NCBI GenBank assembly: GCA_016124635.1
Contig: WGNJ01000015.1
Span: forward strand, 62,001 to 126,000
Length of the DNA stretch: 64,000 nucleotides
Source of the DNA: Alphaproteobacteria bacterium
GTDB taxonomy: Bacteria; Pseudomonadota; Alphaproteobacteria; Micropepsales; Micropepsaceae
Reading direction: 5' to 3'
Both the position numbers and the translations under genes were made by a program. Below the pieces are notes generated by a model. The model was not told the DNA's origin and did not search any database. It saw nothing but the letters and a program-made list of their open reading frames with translations. Positions 18,470-27,494 of this stretch are shown here, in pieces (within the stretch, counting starts at the first letter, position 1; each line of letters begins with the position of its first letter).

Positions 18470-18840
18470 GCCTGAAGACACCCCTCGCCCGTGCCCAAGG
18501 CCTCGGCTCCGCCAAGTCCGGCGCCATGCATTTCTGGCATCAGCGTGCGACCGCCGTTGCGCTCGTACCGCTGACCATCTGGTTCGTCTATGTCGTCGTG
18601 CGCTTCACAGGTGCCGAGCTCTACGAGGTGAAGCACTTCTTCGCCAACCCGATCAACGCCAGCCTGATGCTGATCTTCGTGTTGGCCGGCCTCTATCACA
18701 TGACGCTCGGTGTTCAGGTGATCATCGAGGATTATATCCATCGTGAGGGCACGAAACTCGCGCTCTTCGTGCTCAACCAATTCGCCGGCCTCGCGCTCGC
18801 GGTCGTCTGCACGATCGCGATCCTCAGGCTCGCGCTCTAG
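18466..18840 (+). CDS. sdhD: Succinate dehydrogenase membrane anchor SdhD
   Basis: 124-residue hydrophobic subunit with three helices. GSAKSGAMHFWHQRATAVALVPLTIWF, ELYEVKHFFANP and LYHMTLGVQVIIEDYIH match alphaproteobacterial SdhD; the last contains the histidine and the Asp-Tyr pair near haem and quinone. The ATG at 18466 overlaps the sdhC stop by four bases. sdhA follows 16 bases downstream. Confidence 0.93.
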   Translation: MSLKTPLARAQGLGSAKSGAMHFWHQRATAVALVPLTIWFVYVVVRFTGAELYEVKHFFANPINASLMLIFVLAGLYHMTLGVQVIIEDYIHREGTKLALFVLNQFAGLALAVVCTIAILRLAL

Positions 18841-18856
18841 AACTTAGGACGTCCGA

Positions 18857-20644
18857 ATGTCGGCATATCCGATTACAGATCACACCTTCGACGTCGTCGT
18901 TGTCGGTGCCGGTGGCTCTGGCCTGCGCGCCACGCTCGAAGCAGCGCGTCACGGCCTCACCGTCGCCAACATCACCAAGGTCTTCCCGACGCGCAGCCAC
19001 ACGGTCGCGGCGCAAGGCGGCATCTCGGCCGCCCTCGGCAATATGGAGCCTGACGATTGGCGCTGGCACATGTACGACACCGTGAAGGGCTCCGACTGGC
19101 TCGGCGACCAAGACGCCATCGAATATCTCTGCCGTCACGCGCCGGAGGCCGTCTACGAGCTTGAGCATTTCGGCGTGCCCTTCAGCCGCACCGAACAAGG
19201 CAAGATCTATCAGCGCGCCTTCGGCGGCATGACCAAGAACTTCGGCGCCGATCCGATCCAGCGCACCTGCGCCGCTGCCGACCGCACGGGTCACGCGATC
19301 CTGCATTCCCTTTACGGGCAAAGCCTGCGCTACGACGCCGTGTTCTTCATCGAATACATCGCCCTCGACCTCATCATGGAAGACGGCCGCTGCCGCGGTG
19401 TTATGGCCTGGTGTCTCGAAGACGGGTCAATTCATCGCTTCCGCGCGCAGCGCGTCGTCCTGGCGACCGGCGGCTATGGCCGCGCGTACTTCACGTGCAC
19501 CGGCGCGCACACGCAGACCGGCGACGGAAACGGAATGGTGCTGCGCGCCGGACTGCCGCTGCAGGATATGGAGTTCGTGCAATTCCATCCGACCGGCATC
19601 TACGGCGCCGGAATGCTGATCACCGAGGGTGTCCGCGGTGAAGGCGGTTATCTGACCAACGCGAGCGGTGAGCGCTTTATGGAGCGCTATGCGCCGCATG
19701 CCAAGGACCTCGCCTCACGCGACGTGGTCTCCCGCGCGATGACCATCGAGATTCGCGAAGGTCGCGGCTGCGGGCCGGACAAGGAATACATCCACCTCCA
19801 TTTGAGCCATCTCGACCCGAAGATCATTCATGAGCGCTTGCCCGGCATCGCCGAGTCGGCGCGCATATTCGCCGGCGTCGACGTCACCAAGCAGCCGATC
19901 CCCGTGCTGCCGACCGTCCACTACAACATGGGCGGCATCCCGACGAACTATCACGGCGAAGCGTTGACGCTCAAAGACGGCAATCCGGACGCGGTCGTCC
20001 CGGGCCTGATGGCAGTGGGCGAAGCGGCGTGCGTCTCCGTGCACGGCGCCAATCGGCTGGGTTCGAATTCGCTGACCGATCTCGTGGTCTTCGGACGCGC
20101 GGCGGGCCTCAAATGCGCGGCAGATGTGAAGCCGCGCGATCGTCAACCTGAGCTGCCGAAGGACGCGGGCGACGCCGCTCTCGCGCGCCTTGATCGCTTC
20201 CGTAACGCGAAGGGCAAGACGCCGACGGCCGCACTCCGCTTGCGCATGCAGAAAGTGATGCAGAGCAACTGCCCCGTCTTCCGCACTGGCGACGTGCTGA
20301 AGGAAGGCGAGATTTTGATCCGCGAAGCCTGGAAAGGTATGAGCGACATCGGTGTGACCGACCGCTCGATGATCTGGAACTCCGACCTCGTCGAGACGCT
20401 TGAGTTCGACAACCTGATCGCTCAAGCCGTCGTCACCATGGACGGCGCCGCAAATCGCAAGGAGTCGCGCGGTGCGCATGCGCGGGAGGACTTCCCGAAC
20501 CGTGACGACGCCAATTGGATGAAGCACACGCTCGCTTGGTTCGACGGCGCAACGGCAAAGGTGCGCCTCGACTACCGCCCCGTGCACACCTACACGCTGT
20601 CGAACGACGTCGAGTACATCGCCCCCAAAGCACGCGTCTACTGA
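18857..20644 (+). CDS. sdhA: Succinate dehydrogenase flavoprotein subunit SdhA
   Basis: 595-residue FAD subunit oxidising succinate to fumarate on the cytoplasmic face of Complex II. Seen: dinucleotide fold [17 protein letters not shown], covalent-FAD histidine in [19 protein letters not shown], active-site region [35 protein letters not shown] and the C-terminal [17 protein letters not shown]. Length is normal. The next gene is not sdhB, which lies 11 kb away at 31602; a small VOC gene starts inside the sdhA stop codon. Confidence 0.97.
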   Translation: MSAYPITDHTFDVVVVGAGGSGLRATLEAARHGLTVANITKVFPTRSHTVAAQGGISAALGNMEPDDWRWHMYDTVKGSDWLGDQDAIEYLCRHAPEAVYELEHFGVPFSRTEQGKIYQRAFGGMTKNFGADPIQRTCAAADRTGHAILHSLYGQSLRYDAVFFIEYIALDLIMEDGRCRGVMAWCLEDGSIHRFRAQRVVLATGGYGRAYFTCTGAHTQTGDGNGMVLRAGLPLQDMEFVQFHPTGIYGAGMLITEGVRGEGGYLTNASGERFMERYAPHAKDLASRDVVSRAMTIEIREGRGCGPDKEYIHLHLSHLDPKIIHERLPGIAESARIFAGVDVTKQPIPVLPTVHYNMGGIPTNYHGEALTLKDGNPDAVVPGLMAVGEAACVSVHGANRLGSNSLTDLVVFGRAAGLKCAADVKPRDRQPELPKDAGDAALARLDRFRNAKGKTPTAALRLRMQKVMQSNCPVFRTGDVLKEGEILIREAWKGMSDIGVTDRSMIWNSDLVETLEFDNLIAQAVVTMDGAANRKESRGAHAREDFPNRDDANWMKHTLAWFDGATAKVRLDYRPVHTYTLSNDVEYIAPKARVY

Positions 20645-21018
20645 TGAGCGATGCCGACATCCATCGGCTTGCGCCATTTGCGCACGTCGCCGATGTCGGA
20701 CGGTCGATGAAGTTCTACGAACTGCTCGGCTTCAAACCGGTCTCCGTCGCCAAGGGCGATGATGGCCGGCCCTATTGGGCGCACGTGAAATCCGGAACTG
20801 GCTCGCTTCTCTTGGGTCTCGCCGATGCGCCGATCTCGCGCACCGAGCAGGGCATCATGTTCTACATGTATTGCGAGGACGTCGCAGGATTGCGAAAGCG
20901 CCTGCTCGATGCCGGCGCACAGGTCTCCGAGATCCGGCATCCGCCTTACATGCAAGAGGGCGAGATTCGCGCAGAGGACCCGGACGGCTACACGCTATTG
21001 ATCGGGCAGACCGCTTGA
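20644..21018 (+). CDS. VOC family protein coupled to sdhA
   Basis: 124-residue single-module VOC protein (bleomycin resistance/glyoxalase-like): LAPFAHVADVGRSMKFYELLGFKPV, YWAHVKSGTGSLLLGLADAP, MFYMYCEDVAGLRKRLLDAG and RAEDPDGYTLLIGQ. The ATG shares its A with the sdhA TGA (TGATG), indicating termination-reinitiation coupling. Its place at the end of an sdh operon suggests co-expression with Complex II, but no substrate or link to succinate oxidation can be read from the sequence. Confidence 0.85.
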   Translation: MSDADIHRLAPFAHVADVGRSMKFYELLGFKPVSVAKGDDGRPYWAHVKSGTGSLLLGLADAPISRTEQGIMFYMYCEDVAGLRKRLLDAGAQVSEIRHPPYMQEGEIRAEDPDGYTLLIGQTA

Positions 21019-21034
21019 GCGTCGAGGATCATCG

Positions 21035-21505
21035 ATGACCGACGATCAATTCCTCTACATCTTTCCGATCGCCTTCCCACTCTTCTTTGCTATCGTCTGG
21101 ATCGGCGCGACGACGCTGCTTGGCTTCCTGTCGGGTTGGTACGCTTTGATGGACCAATTCCCCGATCGCGACGAGAAGCCCATCGCGCAACTCAATTGGC
21201 AGTCGGGCTTCATGGGATCGATCGGCGTCAACTTCCGCAATGTGCTCAAGATCGGCGTATGCCCCTCGGGCCTGCGCATCGGCGTTCTGCGCATCGTCGG
21301 CCTCTTCGCGCGCGATTTCTTCGTGCCTTGGCACGCCATCACCGCGACCAAGAAGAATTGGTGGATGTGGCAAGTCACCGAGTTCAGCTTCGGCAAGCCG
21401 CAAGTTGGCCGTCTGATGGTCTACGGCTGGACCGCCGACCGCATCGCCGAGGCGGCAAAAGGCAACCCCGAAGTCGCCGCCGCGCTCAATCTTCCGAAAT
21501 CATAG
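21035..21505 (+). CDS. Small membrane protein with PH-like soluble region, unknown function
   Basis: 156 residues. One or two hydrophobic segments at about 8-36 (YIFPIAFPLFFAIVWIGATTLLGFLSGWYAL) are followed by a soluble domain containing GLRIGVLRIVGLFARDFFVPWHAIT, a pattern seen in bacterial membrane-anchored PH-like proteins. Function unknown. ATG 21035 has GAGG seven bases upstream and lies 16 bases after the VOC gene, so it is probably the last member of the sdhCDA transcript; a GC-rich hairpin follows. Confidence 0.7.
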   Translation: MTDDQFLYIFPIAFPLFFAIVWIGATTLLGFLSGWYALMDQFPDRDEKPIAQLNWQSGFMGSIGVNFRNVLKIGVCPSGLRIGVLRIVGLFARDFFVPWHAITATKKNWWMWQVTEFSFGKPQVGRLMVYGWTADRIAEAAKGNPEVAAALNLPKS

Positions 21506-21514
21506 CCGGGCGCG

Positions 21515-21543
21515 GGCACGCGTCCACGTCTGCGACGCGTGCC
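21515..21543. terminator. GC-rich hairpin between convergent genes
   Basis: GGCACGCGTC (21515-21524) and GACGCGTGCC (21534-21543) form a perfect 10-base stem with a nine-base loop, just after the last gene of the sdh unit and before the thiolase stop. There is no T run, so it may be a weak or factor-assisted terminator, or a 3'-end stabiliser. Confidence 0.5.
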
Positions 21544-21562
21544 ACCAGCGTTGGACTGAGGC

Positions 21563-22708
21563 TTAGACCTTCTCCAAGACGTGCACGGCGCACGCCGAAC
21601 CCGCGCCCACGACATGCGTGAGGCCGATGCGCGCGCCCTCGACCTGGCGCTCGCCCGCTTCGCAGCGCAGATGAGTCGTAATCTCATAGATGTTGGCGAT
21701 CCCCGTTGCACCGAGCGGATGGCCCTTCGACAAGAGACCGCCAGACACGTTCACCGGAATGCGCCCACCGAGCGCCGTTTCGCCTGTGTCGATCATGCGG
21801 CCCGCATCGCCGTCCTTGCACAGCCCGAGGTTCTCGTAGTGCACGATCTCAGCCGTCGCGAAGCAATCGTGCAGTTCCACGAGATCGATGTCGTCGGGCC
21901 CAAGCCCCGCCATCTCATAGGCCGTCTTCGCGGCAATCTGCGTCACCGGATTGAAGTCCATGGCCGCGAGATTGTGCTTCGACCACGGATCGCTCGCGAG
22001 CGCCGAGGCGCGCACCTTCACGGCGCGGCTCATCAGACCAAGCTCTTTTGCCTTCTTCTCGGAGCACAAAACCGCCGCCGCCGATCCGTCGACATTCACC
22101 GAACACATCAGCTTCGTGTTTGGATAGGAAATCATCTCCGCGTTCATCACCTCTTCGAGCGGCGTCTCCACCCGGTACATTGCTTTCGGATTGAGCGTCG
22201 AATGGTGATGGTTTTTGACCGACACCTTGGCGAACTGCTCGAACGTCGTGCCGTATTTGCGGCTGTGCTCGAGCCCGACATGCGCGAACACCGACGGCAT
22301 GGTCCCCGAACCGAGCAATCCTTCGGTCGGAATGCCGTCGTCCTTGCCGCCGCCACCGCCGAGCAAGCCCTTGCCCATCTGCTCGACGCCCACGGCGAGC
22401 ACGAGGTCGTAAACCCCAGCCTTGATCGCCATCCAGCCTTCACGAAACGCTGTTGCGCCGGTCGCACAGGCGTTCGCGGTGTTGACGACGGGCACGCCGG
22501 TTTGTCCGATCTGTTTCAGCACGCGCTGGCCGACGGCCGCACTCGCTTGAAACAGGTTGCCGCAATAGACCGCCTGCATGTCGGCGATCGTAAGGCCGCA
22601 ATCGGCGAGCGCGAGCAGCGCCGCTTCCGCGCCAAGGTCGTCGACCGTCCGCTCCGGGAAACGGCCGAATTTGATCATGTCCGTGCCGACCACATAGACG
22701 TTCGTCAT
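21563..22708 (-). CDS. SCP2-type thiolase family protein
   Basis: 381-residue thiolase-fold protein. NTANACATGATAFREGWMAIKAG carries the nucleophile cysteine, GGLLSKGHPLGATGIANIYEI the active-site His motif, and GAGSACAVHVLE the second Cys region. This lineage (SCPx/lipid-transfer thiolases) usually works with a small Zn-ribbon/OB-fold partner, and exactly such a gene precedes it by 12 bases. Likely role: CoA-thioester cleavage or condensation in fatty acid, steroid or side-chain metabolism; the substrate is not readable. Confidence 0.88.
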   Translation of the reverse strand: MTNVYVVGTDMIKFGRFPERTVDDLGAEAALLALADCGLTIADMQAVYCGNLFQASAAVGQRVLKQIGQTGVPVVNTANACATGATAFREGWMAIKAGVYDLVLAVGVEQMGKGLLGGGGGKDDGIPTEGLLGSGTMPSVFAHVGLEHSRKYGTTFEQFAKVSVKNHHHSTLNPKAMYRVETPLEEVMNAEMISYPNTKLMCSVNVDGSAAAVLCSEKKAKELGLMSRAVKVRASALASDPWSKHNLAAMDFNPVTQIAAKTAYEMAGLGPDDIDLVELHDCFATAEIVHYENLGLCKDGDAGRMIDTGETALGGRIPVNVSGGLLSKGHPLGATGIANIYEITTHLRCEAGERQVEGARIGLTHVVGAGSACAVHVLEKV

Positions 22709-22720
22709 GGCTGTTCTCCG

Positions 22721-23152
22721 TCAGGCGGGAATGAAGAAATAGGCGAGATACTTGTTGCCGGCTTTGTCTTGGCGTCCAGCGTCCCGGAACACGACCTTCA
22801 CCGGCATGTCGAATTTGAGCTTCGACATGTCCGGCTCGATGTCGACCAGATTGCCTTTGAGTGAGCCGCCGCCGTCGAGATCGACGATCGCCGAAATGAA
22901 GGGCACCTTCACGCCCGGAAAATTCCGATGCACGACGGTGAAGTTGTAGAGCTTGCCGGTGTTCGCAAGTTTCTCGGGCTTGAGCGTGCCGATCTTCGTG
23001 CATTTGGGGCACGCGCGCCGCGCCTCCATAAACACTTCCTTGCACGCCGAGCAGCGATGACCTTCAAGGTAGGGCTCGCCATGCTCAGGTATCTTCAAGA
23101 ACGGCACCGCTGCTTTGGGCAGCGCGCTTGTGGTCGAGGGGGCTGCTGACAT
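22721..23152 (-). CDS. Zn-ribbon OB-fold (DUF35) partner protein
   Basis: 143 residues. The N-terminal rubredoxin-like zinc ribbon has two CxxC pairs (HRCSACKEVF and RACPKCTKIG), and the C-terminal OB-fold begins at LANTGKLYNFTVVHRNFPG. DUF35 proteins bind acyl-CoA and form complexes with thiolases or dehydratases, for example ChsH2 in steroid degradation. Upstream of, and probably co-transcribed with, the thiolase gene. ATG 23152. Confidence 0.88.
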   Translation of the reverse strand: MSAAPSTTSALPKAAVPFLKIPEHGEPYLEGHRCSACKEVFMEARRACPKCTKIGTLKPEKLANTGKLYNFTVVHRNFPGVKVPFISAIVDLDGGGSLKGNLVDIEPDMSKLKFDMPVKVVFRDAGRQDKAGNKYLAYFFIPA

Positions 23153-23377
23153 CAGGCAATACTCCAGGTTCAGCGCAAGCTTACGCCGTCCATTGCCTCA
23201 TCGGCCAGAGTTTTGGCGAACGCCTTGACGCTACGTCGACCAGACCGGCGTCCGGGTGGCATCCTACGCGCTTGTAACTTGCCCATCCATCAATCACCGC
23301 ACAATCTAGCGCTGCACTGCATTTATCGAAGGTGACACTCAATCAAAATCTACATGACGCCTAGCAGCGGAGACACC

Positions 23378-24886
23378 ATGCGTTTTCTTATTGCTCTTTT
23401 CTCGATTTTACTCTGCCTCACGAGCGCCCGCGCCGATACGAGCGCTGAGATCACCGACAAGCACTTGACCCTCAGTGTGCACGCCCGGCCCACCACCAAC
23501 TTGATCTATCAACTCGACTGCATGGCGGACTTGATCCATTGCGCGCCCGACATCTTTCAGTCGCTATGGCACAACGAACTCGGCTTCGACGCCGAGGACC
23601 AACGGCAACTCGATGAATGGAAACGCCTCGGCGAGGCGCTGCAGCGGCGTAACAAATCGCCGAACCCGCCGCCCGAAGTTGGCGCAAGCTTCCCAATCCC
23701 GCCGTCCGACGATCCGACAGTGTGGAGCGACGTGCTTCAGGCCGGATATGTCGCGAACGACCTTGCTGCCGTGGATGCCGCAGAGCGCAAGTTCCTCCTG
23801 CCGCAGGAAGTCGAGACGCTGCATCACATTGCCGAGCATTTTCGGCCACGCTTCGAGCGCTGGTGGAACGATAACAACCAGAGCGCCAACGCCTTTGTAC
23901 CGGCATTAAAAGACGCTCTGACGAAATCGCGGGCCTTCGATCTCATCGGCTGGGCAGCCGCGTTCTACGGCGCCGACTTGGGCGACGGTCACCTTCAGAT
24001 CCACGTCATCGCACTGCCGAAGGGCAAGCTCACGCTCACGCGAGCCTTTAGAAGCGGACCCCATCTCGTCGTCGAGGTTGTCCCTGGTGAGCAAGCTCAA
24101 CATCGTGTCGACGTCGTCGTGCACGAGATGGCCCATCACGTGTTCGGCTCCATGCCGCTCGCCCGCAAGGCGGCCTTCATGGAGCGCATGCTCGCAGCTG
24201 GTGACGGCGCGGTCCCTTCCTGGAGCTACTTCGACGAGGTCCAGGCGACCGTAATCGGCAACATCATGGCGTTCCGCAACGCCGCGACGCCCGACGAATT
24301 CGGCAAACAATGGAACCGGCCACGATCCTTCTATGCCGTTGAGCCCATCGACATCGGCGCGCGCGCTACGCACCAATTGTTCGACATGGCGTTTGCCCTC
24401 GGCGGGCCGATGCGGGACGATTTTCCGGCGGCCTTCGTCGCCGCGATGCGCCAGGGCTTCGGGGCGAAACTTGAAACCCCGGCGGTGTATTTGAATTCGA
24501 TGGCGCAGATCAATCTTGATCCGCGCGACAACGATCGTAAGCGATTGCTTCGCCATACCCTGCACACGACATCCGCGTGGGAGTACGACGCGGAGAACAC
24601 GAATGATTTCCTTTCCCACGCGAAGAAATACCCAGCACTCAGCCTCGCCGTTACTCTAAGGCCAGATCAGCTTTCCCAGATCGATGCGCTGAGCGGCGTG
24701 CTCGCAATGTCTGCCGCCCAAGTGAAGGATGCCCTGGCATCCACGACCGGCGCTATCATCGTCGCCAGGCGCTCGCTCAACGCCTATGCGTTCGTTTTGA
24801 TCGCGCGAACGGACGCGGCGATGGACGCTCTTATTGCGGCAACACCCGGTTGCTCACTCAAGGTAGGCGTCTGCAAGCGACTCTAG
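23378..24886 (+). CDS. Exported putative metallopeptidase of unknown function
   Basis: 502 residues. A signal peptide (residues 1-19, MRFLIALFSILLCLTSARA) is preceded by GCGGAG five bases before ATG 23378; an in-frame ATG at 23354 is less likely. Residues 249-253 are HEMAH in VDVVVHEMAHHVFG, a zincin HExxH, followed about 35 residues later by an acidic stretch (WSYFDEVQATVIGN) that could supply the third ligand. C-terminal cysteines (PGCSLKVGVCKRL) may form a disulfide. I do not recognise the family. Monocistronic, convergent with the OPT transporter. Confidence 0.75.
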   Translation: MRFLIALFSILLCLTSARADTSAEITDKHLTLSVHARPTTNLIYQLDCMADLIHCAPDIFQSLWHNELGFDAEDQRQLDEWKRLGEALQRRNKSPNPPPEVGASFPIPPSDDPTVWSDVLQAGYVANDLAAVDAAERKFLLPQEVETLHHIAEHFRPRFERWWNDNNQSANAFVPALKDALTKSRAFDLIGWAAAFYGADLGDGHLQIHVIALPKGKLTLTRAFRSGPHLVVEVVPGEQAQHRVDVVVHEMAHHVFGSMPLARKAAFMERMLAAGDGAVPSWSYFDEVQATVIGNIMAFRNAATPDEFGKQWNRPRSFYAVEPIDIGARATHQLFDMAFALGGPMRDDFPAAFVAAMRQGFGAKLETPAVYLNSMAQINLDPRDNDRKRLLRHTLHTTSAWEYDAENTNDFLSHAKKYPALSLAVTLRPDQLSQIDALSGVLAMSAAQVKDALASTTGAIIVARRSLNAYAFVLIARTDAAMDALIAATPGCSLKVGVCKRL

Positions 24887-24897
24887 CTATCGGCCTG

Positions 24898-26712
24898 CTA
24901 CGGGTGCCCAAGTCCTGCCATGAGCAAGATCGGCACCAACACGGCGATCAGCGCCTCGCCGGCGATGAAGCCGGAGGCGAGCGGCACCATGTAGGTCTTC
25001 GCCGAACTCGGTGCGATCGCCATCCACAGCATGCCGATGATACCGCCGATGAAGATCGTCGACACCGCTGCGAACGGAAGCAGGAACCCGAGGCTGAGAC
25101 CCGTAGAGGACGGCACGAACAGGCGCAGCTTCGGATACTGCTCGAGCAGCGCAAACACGATGCCGAGCACGATCGCGACGCCGGCCGCCTCCAGCGTGTA
25201 AGGCGGCAACGCGCTGAGGCCTGAGCTCAGCACTTCGGCAAAGCCGGCGGCGCGCCTCGCCGTCGGTGCCGCGAGCTGCGCGTTCTCGCCGACAATGCCG
25301 TAGGTCGAGACCAGCATCGGATAGGTCCAAGCGAGCGCGGCCGCGCCGATCGGCGCCCCGATCAATTGCGCGATGGTCATCGCAGCCGGCGTCGACCCGA
25401 TCAGATGACCAGTCTTGTAGTCCTGCATCAAGCCTTCGGAGGTGGACGCAATCGTGCCCGTCGTTGCATTGCCCATGATGTTGGCGACGACATTGCCCGG
25501 CGCAACCGCGGCAAAGAGGCCTTGCATCATGTTCGAAAGCGCGCTGATCGGGCCCCAATTGGTTTCGCCGAGCGCGCGCAGACCGACCAGCATCAGTGGT
25601 ACCGACAGAAAGATCGCGACCAGCGACATCCAAATCGGCAAACCGAAATAGAGCTCCTGCAGATAGCAAACGATCGCGGCGAGGATGACCACGCCCACGA
25701 CGACGATGCTGAGCGGCAGATCGCCCGTCGTGGCGCTCGCACTGGCGAGGCCGCGAAAAGCCTCCAGCAGCAGGCGCCACCGCGCGACAAGGATCGTCAT
25801 ACCGGCCGCCACGATCATGCCGATCGCGGGCCACATGATCCAGAAGAGCACCTGCGTGCGGCTCGGGTCGTTCTGCAAATATATGCCATGCGTCACGAGT
25901 TCATACGGCGCCAGAATCCATCCGATCGCACCGCCGACCAGCAACCAGAAGGTGACGCGGAAGCCGATGATCATGCCGGAGCCGATATTGAGCAGGCTGA
26001 AGGAAATGCCGACGCCCATCTTGGCGACAATGAACGTCGCGCCCACAACGCCCAGGGCCAACGCCCCCGGATCCCAGCCTTCGGGGATGTAATCGAACAT
26101 CTTCGCGTCCGCGCGGAAGAACATGAGCAGGGCCGAGATCACCATGCCGATGCCGAGCACTGTCGCTGCCCGGCGAGCCTGCAGCCAGGCATCGTCGCCT
26201 TTCGCGGTGCCGCGAGGCGGGTCGAGCACCTTCAGCGTTTCGGCCGCCGCGATCCCGTCGGGAAACGGAAGCTCTTCATCGACCACGAAATGCTTGCGCA
26301 TCGGCACGGAGAGCAGAATGCCGAGTCCCGAAAGCGACGTCAGCCAAATGAACGTCTGCAACGGCGTCGGGTTGAGCGCGAAGCTCACGATCTTCGAATC
26401 GCGCAGCATGTCGAACGACGCCAGCACGATGCACATGAACGCGGTCATCGCCGCCGACGTGCCGGCCGTCTGCACGATGTTGTTCTGCCAGCGGTCGTAA
26501 CTCTTGCGCGCGATGAGGGACAAGATGATGAAGCCGAAGAACGCGGCGACGATCGAGACGTTCGGTCCGAACCCGATCTTCAGCACCATATAAGGGTAGG
26601 AAACGCCCATGAACGCGGCGACCAAGATCGCCGCGAAGACCGAGGCGACCGAGAGTTCGGAACCTCGAACATGGCCTGCCGGCGCGGCAACGTCTGATAC
26701 GGCTGAGGCCAT
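24898..26712 (-). CDS. OPT family oligopeptide transporter
   Basis: 604-residue multi-span permease of the OPT family, proton-coupled importers of small peptides or metal chelates. Typical parts: FMGVSYPYMVLKIGFGPNVSIVAAFFGFI at the N terminus, NNIVQTAGTSAAMTAF, GIGMVISALLMFF and SEGLMQDYKTGHLIGSTPAAMTIAQLIGAPIGA in the second half. About fourteen to sixteen hydrophobic helices. ATG 26712 has GGGAAAG eight bases upstream. Divergent from the GFA-like gene. With the S9 and M1 peptidases nearby it suggests peptide use, but the genes are not one operon. Confidence 0.92.
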   Translation of the reverse strand: MASAVSDVAAPAGHVRGSELSVASVFAAILVAAFMGVSYPYMVLKIGFGPNVSIVAAFFGFIILSLIARKSYDRWQNNIVQTAGTSAAMTAFMCIVLASFDMLRDSKIVSFALNPTPLQTFIWLTSLSGLGILLSVPMRKHFVVDEELPFPDGIAAAETLKVLDPPRGTAKGDDAWLQARRAATVLGIGMVISALLMFFRADAKMFDYIPEGWDPGALALGVVGATFIVAKMGVGISFSLLNIGSGMIIGFRVTFWLLVGGAIGWILAPYELVTHGIYLQNDPSRTQVLFWIMWPAIGMIVAAGMTILVARWRLLLEAFRGLASASATTGDLPLSIVVVGVVILAAIVCYLQELYFGLPIWMSLVAIFLSVPLMLVGLRALGETNWGPISALSNMMQGLFAAVAPGNVVANIMGNATTGTIASTSEGLMQDYKTGHLIGSTPAAMTIAQLIGAPIGAAALAWTYPMLVSTYGIVGENAQLAAPTARRAAGFAEVLSSGLSALPPYTLEAAGVAIVLGIVFALLEQYPKLRLFVPSSTGLSLGFLLPFAAVSTIFIGGIIGMLWMAIAPSSAKTYMVPLASGFIAGEALIAVLVPILLMAGLGHP

Positions 26713-26813
26713 CGTTTCTTTCCCTTTTCACTGGCTGACGCGGGTCGAACGCCCCGCTCGATGCTGACAAACCACCCTAGCGAACCGGAAATACCGAGAG
26801 CAACATTCGCCTT

Positions 26814-27347
26814 ATGTCACCCATAGCAGGCGAGGTTTTGGTGAACGATACGAAGAAGCGCCGCAAGCCGCGCAACGCAGATGCAGCATGGGTGAAAGGA
26901 CAGTGCCTTTGCGGCAACGTCGAGGTCGAGATCGGGTTTCCCGCCCGTTGGGCTTGGCACGACCACTCGACCGCGAGCAGGCGCGCGCACGGTGCAGCCT
27001 ATGCGACCTATGTCGGGTGTTGGCGCTCCCGCGTGCGGGTGACCAAAGGCGCAACGAAGATCGCGAAATACGAAGAACCGGAGACGAAGCGCGTGCGCAG
27101 CTTCTGCTCACATTGCGGCGCGCCGGTCATGTACGAGCGGCCGCATGCGCCACAAATGATCAATCTTCCCCGTGCGCTCTTCAAAGACCGCACCGGCCGC
27201 GAGCCGCTCTATCACGTCCGCATCGAAGAACTGCAGGAGTGGACGTACACGGGTGAGCGGCTCGTCCCGCTCAAGGGTTTTCCGGGCGTGGTGTGGACCG
27301 GCCCGAAGAAGAAGAAGCGCGTCCCGACGCCGGACTTTCTCATCTGA
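26814..27347 (+). CDS. GFA family protein with altered catalytic zinc site
   Basis: 177 residues with the GFA (Gfa/CENP-V) fold. The structural-zinc cysteines are present (QCLCGNVEVEIG and SFCSHCGAPV). The usual catalytic-zinc motif CHCxxCRR is replaced by DHSTASRR in WHDHSTASRRAHGAAYATYVG, so Asp50, Ser52 and Ser55 stand where cysteines are expected. The formaldehyde-activating role is therefore doubtful. ATG 26814 is used; GTG 26841, with AGGCGAGG close upstream, is a good alternative. Basic C terminus (GPKKKKRVPTPDF). Confidence 0.8.
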   Translation: MSPIAGEVLVNDTKKRRKPRNADAAWVKGQCLCGNVEVEIGFPARWAWHDHSTASRRAHGAAYATYVGCWRSRVRVTKGATKIAKYEEPETKRVRSFCSHCGAPVMYERPHAPQMINLPRALFKDRTGREPLYHVRIEELQEWTYTGERLVPLKGFPGVVWTGPKKKKRVPTPDFLI

Positions 27348-27494
27348 AGACCAAAGCTCACGGCCTTCATCCAGAAAGCGCGAACGATGGCAGCGCCACC
27401 CTCCGCGCAAGCTCGTCACAGCCCCTCCCGGCCAAGAAAGTCCAGGTTTTAGCCATTCTTGACCAAATTTATCTCCTTGTGCTAATTTTTGAAC

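Noticed and set aside
25366-26697. 443-codon plus-strand frame rich in Arg, His, Asp and Glu
   Set aside because: Antisense shadow of the hydrophobic OPT transporter; the charged composition is what reversed membrane codons give.
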